Part shown: positions 1 through 8,900 of the stretch, piece by piece
Layout of the letters: each line of letters begins with the position of its first letter
How positions within the stretch are numbered: position 1 is the stretch's first letter
Origin: Glandiceps talaboti
Lineage: Eukaryota; Hemichordata; Enteropneusta; Spengelidae
DNA length: 22,500 bases
Direction: 5' to 3'
Assembly (NCBI RefSeq): GCF_964340395.1
Contig: NC_135554.1
Coordinates: 25,483,092 to 25,505,591 of the forward strand
The notes under the pieces: model-generated
Seen by the model: only the letters and a program-made list of their open reading frames with translations
What the model was told of the DNA's origin: nothing
The model's database searches: none
Translations under genes and position numbers: made by a program

Positions 1-60
1 TAGTTTTTCGGATTACAAATTCAAACACACTTGCAGTTAAACTTTAATAGTAAAGAATCA

Positions 61-187
61 TACGTACATACATACATACATACATACATACATACATACA
101 TACATACATACATACATACATACATACATACATACAAACAAACAAGCAACAAACAAACAAACAAACAAACAAGCAAACAAACAAACA
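61..187. repeat. Compound microsatellite (CATA)n followed by (AAAC)n
   Basis: A near-perfect tetranucleotide CATA run (about 61-136) passes directly into an AAAC run with two AAGC interruptions (about 137-187). It lies in the intron just upstream of the first visible DOMON exon. Open frames through it on both strands are low-complexity artefacts. Confidence 0.95.
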
Positions 188-222
188 TGTGTGTAATATC
201 GTATATTTTGATATTCTTTTAG

Positions 223-798
223 AAAACCCCGACGATTCCCGTACTGGTAATTGTAAGGGAGAGTGGAAATCTCCATCGACTTGTGAGGGAATATCATGTG
301 ATTACCGTGTCACGTGGTCTTACGATGACAAAAACGATGACGTCACTTTCGAAATCATGACAAGTAATGCTGTCGATAAGTGGACTGGTATTGGATTCTC
401 GAAGGATATTTCCATGGTGAGAAGGAAATAAGAAGAAATATAGAATAAAAGTTATCAATATTAAAAAAAAAATGCTTTATTGTTTTACCAGTCTGGAAGT
501 CAAGTTTAGGAAACTTTATTACAAAATTCACTTAAAACTACGTATAATTTATGCTTGTTTTACGTCAATTGATGGATTTGTTTATTTTTTATTTTGATTT
601 AAAGCTGAGGCTACATGTTCTGTGTTGCACCACAAATTCATGCGTAAATGTTTATACATTTTGACAAAAAACAGTACACTTTGATGAATATGACTGGCTA
701 GGCTGTGTTTCGTTGCAATAACATAATTCGAAAAATGGAGAAAGGTAGGCCAATGGAATTGATGGAAGGAACAAGAGATTTGTTTTTCATACATGAAC

Positions 799-851
<53 letters not shown>

Positions 852-1272
852 AAATTGTTGACTCTCGTAGCCATACACAGATGCCGTGATTGGGTGGGTT
901 GAAAGTGGTGGTAATTCGCCTGAAATCTCAGATCGCTGGATTGACGCAGCACGTAGTGATGGCGCTGTTCAAGATGAAAACGACGATATTCGATATAAAG
1001 CGGGGTCTATGATTGACGGGATGATGACGATGTCGTTCACAAGGAAACTGAAAACTGGAAACACACAGGTGGGTTCTCCCAACAATTGTACGAAGAGTGA
1101 TATCAATATCGGAAATAAATTCATCGCTAAATACAGTGAATTAAAAATATTACACAAGCCTACATGTGACATTAGTTTCCATTGGTTACAGTTGCAAGTT
1201 ACTTTGACAGTGAGTTTACACGAGACATGGTAGAATGATGTGATGCGGATCATACCATTAATGACGTTGACG

Positions 1273-1304
<32 letters not shown>

Positions 1305-4287
1305 GAACCTTATGATCTGATGAAGCATGTCTAGATCGTGTGACTCCACTTCTGAATCGCTCTCCACCATAGCGAAGTGGAATCATGGATATGTACTAGA
1401 CAGATTAGATCTGATTTATGTTTTCATGTGTCACGTCACCGTAGTGTTTCAGACTGGCGTGATCTTAATTTTGATACAGTCATAGCAATAAAAATAAAGA
1501 TAATTTTATCATTCTCTCAAACTGATCAGAAAGTATTGTCCAGATGATAAATCTGTGGACAAAACATTCCGAGACTCCTTCTACAACAATTCTGATATTT
1601 ATATTATGATATTGTTACAGGATGTAGATTTCGATGGGGATGAATGTGTCTATTTCTTCTACGTTGTGTCTGGTGGTACTTTCGATGCAGTAACCAAGGT
1701 GATTTCAATCCATTCTGCCACACCAACTGTTAGTGCACAACCTATATGTATTGACGTATGTGGTAAGTTTGTGTGTGGGGGTGGGGGTGGGGTGGGGTGG
1801 GGGTGGGGTGGGGGTGGGGTGCTGATAGATCTAGAACTGTACCAACACAATTTTTTTTAAAGATTTGTATATTGTTGTTATGTTAGTTGTCGATATACTA
1901 AAGCCTTGACATACGCTTTAGTAGACACTTTGGAATGATTCTTCCAACATTCCTACACTACATAATAATAAGCTTCCTTTCCTTTCTTGTTTTTGTAAGC
2001 TACGGAGGCTTAATGAGGACACAGGAGTAGTTTTTTAACCAGCTGAGTAGTTTTTTTACAATGACAGTAATTTTTTTACAGTAGCAGTAGTTTTTTCTAC
2101 AGTTGCAGTAGTTTTTTTTTTACAGTGGCAGTAATTTTTTTAACATGGCAGTAGTTTTTTTTACAGGGGCAGTAATTTTTTTTAAAGTGGCAGTAATTTT
2201 TTACAGTGGCAGTAGTTTTTTTTACAGTGGCAGTAATTTTTTTTTACAGTGGCAGTAGTTTTTTTATTTTACAGTGGCAGTATTTTTTTTTCAGTGGCAG
2301 TAATTTTTTGACAGTGGCAGTAGTTTTTTTTACAGTGACAGTAATTTTTTTTATAGTGGCAGTAATTTTTTTTACCGTGGCAGTAATTTTTTTTTTTACA
2401 GTGGCAGTAATTTTTTTTACAGTGGCAGTAGTTTTTTTTTACAGTGGCAGTATTTTTATTTCTTTTAGTTTATACACAATGTTTCAAAGCATAGATTCAG
2501 TCTATAGACCTGTTGCCAGTTCCAAGATGCATTGCGCATCTCTCCATACAATGCCATGTATTCTGTACAGGCGGAGGGGTTTGCACGCTACTCAGGGGGA
2601 TGGTTGTCACATGATGGTACCCTGGGTTTACCCGTAAAACCCCACTCTGTCATTGAAGGCATTCATTCTTTGCTCTATAAAATCACCCATAATTAAAGAG
2701 ATAAACATGTTTTACCATCATTTCCTGATGAAAATGTTATTTCAAACGTAACAACGCAAGCAACGTCCTCTCGCACAATGCATCTTGGAATCGGAAAATC
2801 GACTATACCTGACATGGCCTGTCCTGTACCTGACCTGTACTGCGCCGTCTTGTACCGACCTGGCTATCACAGAGCCTTGCCTCGCGGCCTCACAAGCACT
2901 ACACCAAAATGGCTACAAGGGCAGATAGTCCCAGTCCCGTTGACGAGGAGTTGCTGGACTTTCTAGCGGGTCGTGGGCTTAGTGAAGAAAGGCTCATCCG
3001 ATTCGAAGATGATAAGGTTAGTGTAGATTGTCCTGATGTGGGAAAGGATGCAGGGTTTCTACCAAGCTGGGTACAGCAATGACTGTGTCCGTGAGTCACA
3101 CAAGGCTCAACCTACGGTTCTTTCTCATGAAATGGGCTACTTTTACGGGAAAAAACCCAACTCGATGAACTTGCTTAATATCCGGTCGTTTTACTAATAT
3201 AACTGCCATTTTCTACCCACGTTGAGGGAAATTACATGTATTGACGACGACGGTGGTGGACATTTTCTGCCACTGTAAAAAAAATTACTGCCATGGTAAA
3301 AAAAACTAGTCACTGTAAAAAAAAACTACTACCACTGTAAAAAAAAAAAACTACTGCCAAGGTAAAAAAAACTACTGCCACTGTAAAAAAAAAAACTACT
3401 GCCACTGTAAAAAAACTACTGCCACTGTAAAAAAAAAACTACTGCCACTGTAAAAAAACTACTGCCACTGTAAAAAAAACTACTGCCACTGTAAAAAAAA
3501 CTACTGCCACTGTAAAAAAAAACTACTGCCACTGTAAAAAAAACTACTGCCACTGTAAAAAAAAACTACTGCCACTGTAAAAAAAACTACTGCAACTGTA
3601 GAAAAAACTACTGCCACTGTAAAAAAAATTACTGCCACTGTAAAAAAAACTACTGCAACTGTAGAAAAAACTACTGCTACTGTAAAAAAATTAATGTCAT
3701 TGTAAGAAAACTACTCAGCTGGCACGGTAAAAGAAACTACTCCTGTGTCCTCATTAAGCCTCCGTAGTAAGCTCTTATTTGTTTCTGTGAAGGATTTCTT
3801 ATGATATTTTTCTTAAACACGTTTAAATTGTAACCATCATTCGTAGCCATAGTAACCTAGATCTCAGTCGGTAGCGTCGCTAAATGACAGATTCGCGGCG
3901 ACAATGCTTGGGTGGCAATGCAATGCCTGCACCTCGAATTTTTCATTCAGACATTGCACCAGGAAATTACCATACATTCAGACATTTGGATCGCAGAGAA
4001 ACTGCACACTTTACAAAGAACTATATGGACATAATATACTCACTTCAAGGCATTGACAAACATAAAGCCCGAGCTAACCTGTAGTTGAGTTTTATGTAAA
4101 TAATCATAGAGATATGGAATTGTGTCTCAGGTCGTAATTTTGACATTTACTGCATTTACGATTGTAATATACTCGTTTTACTTCCACAGAAGTTAGCGAC
4201 GCTACTTTATCAACCCCAATATCTGTGACGTATTTACTTGTTATCATTATGATTACCCTTGGAGGGAACATGTTTTGGCTGCACTAA
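223..4287 (+). CDS. DOMON-domain surface protein, 3' part (four exons: 223-416, 871-1068, 1621-1762, 4190-4287)
   Basis: Four exons with GT-AG borders join in frame to about 209 residues ending in TAA at 4285-4287. The 5' end lies outside the window, because the first exon starts mid-codon after TTTTAG. The protein reads as an extracellular DOMON beta-sandwich: a Cys-rich lead (NCKGEW, CEGISCDY), VTFEIM, the strand KWTGIGFSKD, then DAVIGWV, a stretch with RWIDAARSDG, MSFTRKLKTG and a closing CVYFFYVVSGGTFD. This is the pattern of the DOMON half of ferric-chelate-reductase-1-like (FRRS1/SDR2) proteins, which bind haem or sugar. No cytochrome b561 helices follow. Instead the last exon adds a Ser/Thr-rich linker and one hydrophobic stretch (VTYLLVIIMITLGGNMFWL) almost at the C-terminus, suggesting a GPI signal or single membrane anchor (inference). 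Phase fits: exon 3 ends one base into a codon and exon 4 supplies two. The last intron is 2.4 kb and hosts the transposon. An alternative donor for exon 3 at AAG|GTGATT is weaker than TGTG|GTAAGT. Confidence 0.85.
799..851. repeat. (GTT)n microsatellite, intronic
   Basis: About 17 uninterrupted GTT triplets lie in the DOMON intron, ending roughly 20 bp before the acceptor CTCGTAG at 864-870. Poly-Val, poly-Asn and poly-Thr frames here are artefacts. The T-rich strand may double as an extended polypyrimidine region, but this is inference. Confidence 0.95.
1272..1305. repeat. (GTT)n microsatellite, intronic
   Basis: About 11 GTT triplets on the same strand as the 799-851 run, in the next intron of the DOMON gene. 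The rest of this 552 bp intron (1069-1620) holds no recognisable coding sequence. Confidence 0.93.
1776..1820 (+). repeat. G-rich minisatellite (GGGGT / GGGGGT), potential G-quadruplex
   Basis: Eight consecutive G4-G5 runs separated by single T residues occupy about 45 bp. The tract starts about 13 bp after the GTAAGT donor (1763-1768) of the third visible DOMON exon and lies on the transcribed sense strand, so it would be present in the pre-mRNA. Confidence 0.95.
1995..2000. repeat. Left target-site duplication GTAAGC
   Basis: GTAAGC abuts the left terminus TACGGAGG and is repeated exactly next to the right terminus at 3767-3772. Confidence 0.85.
2001..2463 (+). repeat. Left transposon arm: about 20 copies of a ~21 bp unit
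   Basis: The consensus unit is ACAGTGGCAGTA(G/A) followed by 6-11 T. The first units are divergent (AGCTGAGTAG, AATGACAGTAA, AGTAGCAGTAG, CTACAGTTGCAGTAG) and recur in the same order in the right arm, so the arms are true inverted repeats rather than independently grown arrays. The open frame at 2206-2637 is a read-through of this array and is not a gene. Confidence 0.95.
2909..3016 (+). CDS. Orphan first exon encoding a SAM-like helix, inside the transposon
   Basis: An ATG in good context (CCAAAATGG) opens a 36-codon frame that ends at a clean donor, AAG|GTTAGTG (GT at 3017-3018). The peptide starts MATRADSPSPVDEELLDFLA and continues GRGLSEERLIRFEDDK. A short acidic lead followed by ELLDFLxxRGLSEExLxxFEDDK resembles the first helices of SAM-like domains found at the N-terminus of some transposon-encoded and uncharacterised invertebrate proteins. 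That family assignment is from pattern memory and is weak. No downstream exon was identified before the right arm. The region upstream (2750-2908) is CpG-rich and could be its promoter. It may be the surviving 5' end of the autonomous element's gene or a captured host exon. Confidence 0.45.
3265..3766 (-). repeat. Right transposon arm: about 22 inverted copies of the ~21 bp unit
   Basis: This is the reverse-complement array (CTACTGCCACTGTA plus an A tract) of the left arm. The CTACAGTTGCAG variant, single on the left, occurs twice here (about 3594 and 3656), showing local duplication since the arms diverged. Confidence 0.95.
3767..3772. repeat. Right target-site duplication GTAAGC
   Basis: The exact copy of 1995-2000 directly follows the terminal CCTCCGTA. 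Confidence 0.85.
3773..4189. other. Intron remainder between transposon and last DOMON exon
   Basis: No coding sequence is supported. A 66-codon open frame at 3884-4084 has no recognised motif or splice context. The stretch 3858-3900 (AGATCTCAGTCGGTAGCGTC) faintly recalls a tRNA-type A box, so a decayed tRNA-derived SINE head is possible. No convincing B box was seen. The strong acceptor TTTTACTTCCACAG ends at 4189. Confidence 0.4.
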
Positions 4288-4867
4288 AATCTCAACAGGA
4301 AAAAATGCATGGAGAGTCGATGATGGTTTGCTACACATTGGAGTGCGCCACCAACGGGGAGTACTGATGGATCTCAGCCAAAATATTGTTACTATCCAGA
4401 AATATCATTTTTGAAATTTTGGCATATTTAGCCAAAATTAACGTAAAAATCATCTTTGTACTACTTACTTACAAACAGGAGCTAACAACAGCTGATCTAA
4501 TAATATGTTGATTTATCTACTAATTGCATTTATCTTTAATAGCTAATAATTGTCAAGTGTTTTAGCTTAGTACTTGTAAACAAGTTAACTTGTTGATTAT
4601 CAAATTCAGATTAATACCTAATTTTCCAATGGCATGATCAACATTTGTCTTACATGTGAATATTTACATATGGCATGATCTCTCAATGTTAAATATTCAG
4701 GTGGAAAGTTCACCATGTCTTCTAGAACAATGAATCTAGGTGAGAGATCATTTATTATTTATAGCAAATTATATTTAGAATGATGACGTCACTATAATGT
4801 CAAGGTGACAACTAGAACTTATATGTTAGGGATATGGGGAAATAAAGACTCTTAGATTTGATTTACA

Positions 4868-4927
4868 ATGCAACTGTTGGTGTATGGTGTCTTTCTCTGC
4901 CTGAGTGTAAGAGCGTACGCCGTACTT
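4868..4927 (+). CDS. Possible orphan signal-peptide exon
   Basis: ATG at 4868 (context TTTACAATGC) opens a textbook secretory leader: a hydrophobic core LLVYGVFLCLSV, then RAYA with an AXA-type cleavage site, then VL at a GTGAGT donor (GT at 4928-4929). Without splicing the frame stops ten codons later (TAA 4958-4960), giving a 30-residue peptide. No partner exon was recognised before FZR1 begins on the other strand. It could be the first exon of a lost or decayed tandem copy of a secreted gene such as a DOMON paralogue, a tiny secreted peptide, or chance. Confidence 0.3.
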
Positions 4928-5221
4928 GTGAGTGATGATACCTGTGTGGCTAATTCCTAACTTAGACAAGCTCGTTAGATCCTGGTACCCTAGAAAGATA
5001 GTTAGAGTGGAGAATCGTTTACGTTCTACCAATCTACCTACAACTACACCACTTTGACACCAAATAGTAACTTTAAGGAACCCCAGAACGTAACAACATA
5101 ATCATCAATGTCAGCAGTCTTCTTTATATACTGACATACAAGTACAGTCTGTTCTTTAAAAATGTAAAAAAGTTATTTAGCTCTGATAATGTTCAATCAT
5201 TCTTTAAACTAATAAAATTGG

Positions 5222-5298
5222 GTTTGCCTACATCGGTCAACTCCTTTTCTATAGCTAGCTCAGACCGGTGAGGGCTGGCGTCAAAATGTATCTTACAG
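5222..5298. repeat. Degraded member of the CTGTAAGATA palindromic element family
   Basis: The right end TGTATCTTACAGTCTAGTAA matches the right end of the clean copy at 21185-21268, and the interior has the family's CCGGTGAGGGCTGG-type segment. The left end is too degraded to fix. Confidence 0.45.
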
Positions 5299-5802
5299 TC
5301 TAGTAAGCACTATACTAAAGACACACATTCACATCCAGTAAGAAAAACATAAATCCATTATATTTCATATGATTATGATATTTTGTTTTATTTTACAATG
5401 AATAAAAGAAAAGTATTATTAAATACTCTAGGAATATAATACACACATATCTTTCAAACAATCAGTGACGCTTAATTAAACAGCTTGTTTTTTTTGTTTA
5501 CAAATGATAAAAACAAAAATTAAACAAAGTTTGAAATCAAAAGACAACGTTTAGGACCCCAAATAATAAGGATATATATATATATCTGTGTTACTCGGCA
5601 GTGCTGAGTGTTTTTGACTTTATAAAACAACTAAAGTAAAATTGTTTTTTAAAAAAAGACAGGCTTAAATTCACCTTGTCTTTGGTGTACACTTTAAAGT
5701 CCTTACAAAATACTGTAATCACAAATATGAGTACTTGTATCTAATACTGCAGCATGGCTATCATGATTAGCTGCTTTACAGAGTTTGTTGAGCTGATAGA
5801 GT

Positions 5803-5808
5803 TTTATT
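5803..5808 (-). terminator. Candidate FZR1 poly(A) signal AATAAA
   Basis: TTTATT on the + strand reads AATAAA in the FZR1 direction, about 107 bp after the stop codon. It is the nearest canonical hexamer downstream; others lie near 5387. Confidence 0.5.
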
Positions 5809-5914
5809 CTTGATTTGTAAGTTTCTTATAAAATACAGCAATAAAGTTTGAAGGTCAGTATGACATGATGATCAACTACAATGGTTGTAGTCCATGTAAC
5901 ATATCCATTTCCTT

Positions 5915-8900
5915 CTATCGTATATGGTTGAATAAATTCAACACTGACTTGGACTCCTACAAAACACAAAGGAATAATATTTGTAATTAGTTTAGGACAA
6001 ATATGGTAAAAATCATTGCAATATACATTCAACTACAATCCAGATACAAACTGAGTGATTAAAATTCTTGTTGATTGCAGCTAACACAAGAGGATATCTA
6101 TTCTATATCATATGGTCTCTGATATGTAGCTAACACAAACATTCTTAAAGAAACAGTAGGAAAAGAATTTATTTGATGTGTTACCTTTGTTGATCTTGTT
6201 TTACTAAACACATTCCAGAACCTTAGAGTTTCATCTCCAGCACCTGTTACTATTGCTTCACCATCAGGGGACATTGCCTGTAGAAGGGGCAAAGATATGG
6301 TGAGAAAACATTGATAGAACAAATATAAACATTAAAAGAAAGATAAAATTGTTTTGTAAATCTACAAACCAGCACACAGCAATCTAGATTAAAGTACATC
6401 TTGAAAGTGTACTCTCCATTTTGTGTGGTCGTTGGTATTAGAGGATATTGATGCATACTTTGGTTAAAGAACATCAAAATCTACATTGTAAACTATTAAA
6501 CTTAGATTGCTGCTCAATCAGGAGAATCTGAGTAACACAAAATGACAACCAATTCGATTATCAGAAGAACTCCAATTCCTACTTACCAGATAAAGTACCC
6601 TGAATGAGTGTCCTGTCAATTTAGCCACTTGAACCAATGATGGGTATTTCCATACTAATATCTGATTTTGACTGTAACCATGGGTACTAACCTGTAAACA
6701 AACAAACAAGTAAATTCTAAGAATTAGACCTCAGAGTTCAACAAATTACAACACATCAAACTATTGACAATAATACTACTTTGATGAATTTGATGAAATG
6801 TGACAATGATGAAACAAGAAAGACTTTTATAACTGATCATTGATCAACGACATAATGGCTTGATAAGCAAAGCGTGGAAATACAAAGAGCGAGTCAGATT
6901 CATTTCATATGCCTGTAACATCCACAAAATGAACAAATTTTGATGAAATTATATTTTAAATTTTAAATTTCATGTGAAATATAGATATTGTTATAGGTGA
7001 CAATCTCTACATCCTTGTGTAAGATGACCTACCAGTATCTCAGATTATTTTGTGTACTGATTAAAAAAAGTTAGAAAAGTTAAAGTATTCTTACCAGTTC
7101 ATTGGCATGTTTGGACCATGCTAGGTTACACACTTGAGAACCAGTGTCCACACACTGTAAGGGTTGACATGTTAATGTATTCCAGAATCTTATACATCTA
7201 TCTGCAGTACCACCACCTGATGCTAGTAGTCCATGTTGATGTGGTGACCAGGCTATGGCCTTGACTGCTGCTAGATGCTCTGTATACTGCTGGACTGGTG
7301 AAAGACTTGATGTGTTCCATACAAATAACTAGAACCAACAAAAATATACACAAAATAAAGTTAACATTGTTCTAAATAGAGAAATCCTGACTTATATACT
7401 ATGTAGGGTGGTTGCTGACACACTAATCTATAAGGCATTGGATGGACACTGAGTATCCTATACATTGGAATTCATATTATCCTATGTAAGCTATGTATAA
7501 TATCAAAGTGTTGTTGGTGTAAAAAGTTATATCAACAACACATTACAATATGTTGTTGTATCTTCTGGTTGAATAAAGATCAATCAATCAATTTTACTGT
7601 GAAAATGATAATTTCAAACTTGACACATCTGACCTGATATTAAATAATGTAGTACATGTATTTATTATTTACTGTATAAATGCTTACCTTATTATCATTG
7701 CCTCCTGATGCCAGGTGTTGGTGGTCAGGTGACCATTTCAAACCACACACTTCTTGTTTGTGTCCTTGTAGTTTTCTTTCCGGTACAACACACGGAGTTC
7801 TGACATCTCGTTGTAGAATCAATCTATCACGACTTCCGGACGACAGAATGTCTGCATTCCAAGCCAGTGCACCTATCAATATATAGATACTTTATTATTC
7901 TACAGTTCTTTTGTATATTTGACTGAAGTGCAATTTGTACTGTCATGAATGCATTAAAGATGTTTAAACTCAAAGGAAATATGGTTTGTTTCTGTGAGAA
8001 GGGACTACAAGATAAGTGAATTTGGCTTTTTGGAAGATGATAAACCATTAGTTGTCACTTTACTGCATATTTGTTATCACTTCTTGAAATGCCATTCAAA
8101 CTTTATAGAGGTTTATTTGAAAGTCCACACTTCCTGTGCAAAAGCTGCTTCTGGATGGCGCCCTCTAGTGACCACATTAACGATTCTTTTATCTTTCTCA
8201 CTATGGCATATGCATAGTATGAAACCAACACTACTTACCAACTCTGGCTGAATGGCCTTCTAATGTAGACATTCTTTTCTGTGCTAGAGCATCCCAAACT
8301 TGTACAAAACCTTTATGGGTTCCAACGGCAACCAGGTTTCCCTGTGAAAACAAAAAAAAACCTACATGTTAAGAAATATTAAACCCCTCTTACCAATTCT
8401 TAAAGTTCAGTGTTGTGTTTTAAATAATGGTAAAGTTATCAATACTTTAAGTTTATGTATTACCATAGACCCTCCTTTGGTAGAGGAACTATGGTATTAC
8501 ATTGTTATGTAAAATATATTCACTTCAAGCATTCACAACTTGACAAGGTGAAACGAACTCAAAACATTGGCTAGGAGGGAAATAGTGCAGCTATATTTCT
8601 GTTCTTTTTTATTGAAATACTAAAAATACTCTTGAATACTGGCAAAACATGTCTACTTGTTATGGCTGGCCCACCCTTACATCCAAATATGCACTCTTTG
8701 AGAGATACTAAAGATTTTATACATATAAACTTTATACAAATGTATATACAAAATCTTTAGTAACTCTCAGAGATAAAATTGTCTGCTTATGAATTCTACT
8801 TACCCGTTCATTCCATGATACTGATGTTACAGAATCACCATCACAGGATAAATCACACAGCCTTGTAACTTGACTAGTACAAGCACTCCATAGATACACA

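Larger units (their letters stand above)
2001..3766. mobile_element. Non-autonomous DNA transposon with very long tandem-array inverted arms
   Basis: The left end TACGGAGGCTTAATGAGG and the right end (its exact reverse complement, ending at 3766) continue as perfect inverted repeats through GACACAGGAGTAGTTT. The arms then run about 460-500 bp as arrays of a ~21 bp unit, in opposite orientations. The hexamer GTAAGC is found immediately outside both ends (1995-2000 and 3767-3772), a convincing 6 bp target-site duplication. The core (about 2465-3265) is unique, non-repetitive and richer in CpG. It contains one plausible first exon (2909-3016) but no transposase was recognised, so the copy is probably an internally deleted, non-autonomous derivative. 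Superfamily is uncertain: a 6 bp duplication fits IS3EU-like or Dada-like groups from memory only. It sits in the last intron of the DOMON gene, between its 1763 donor and 4189 acceptor. Confidence 0.9.
4288..5802. other. Intergenic DNA between the DOMON gene and FZR1 (convergent ends)
   Basis: AT-rich sequence with no conserved protein-like frame except the short signal-peptide-like segment at 4868-4927. It contains an AATAAA at 4841-4846 (+), a possible but distant poly(A) signal for the DOMON gene, a short TA run near 5573-5584, and a degraded palindromic-element end near 5289-5298. No RNA gene was seen. Confidence 0.6.

Noticed and set aside
582-952. Open frames with long Asn, Thr or Val runs on both strands
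   Set aside because: Produced by the (GTT)n microsatellite in an intron.
1681-1704. Alternative donor AAG|GTGATT for the third visible DOMON exon
   Set aside because: The downstream GTAAGT is a stronger donor, the added residues resemble the family C-terminus (HSATPTVS), and its phase fits exon 4190-4287.
2206-2637. 143-codon open frame on the + strand rich in Val/Phe
   Set aside because: It is a read-through of the ~21 bp transposon arm array; composition is fully explained by the repeat.
3850-3930. tRNA gene or tRNA-derived SINE head (CTCAGTCGGTAGCG)
   Set aside because: Only an A-box-like stretch is present; no B box or cloverleaf could be built.
3884-4084. 66-codon + strand open frame in the last DOMON intron
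   Set aside because: No recognised motif, no splice or promoter context, and it ends inside the intron.
3871-4205. 13 bp perfect inverted repeat GTAGCGTCGCTAA / TTAGCGACGCTAC suggesting a small transposon
   Set aside because: The right copy is coding sequence of the last DOMON exon, each copy is nearly self-palindromic (TAGCGNCGCTA), and no flanking duplication was found; probably coincidence.
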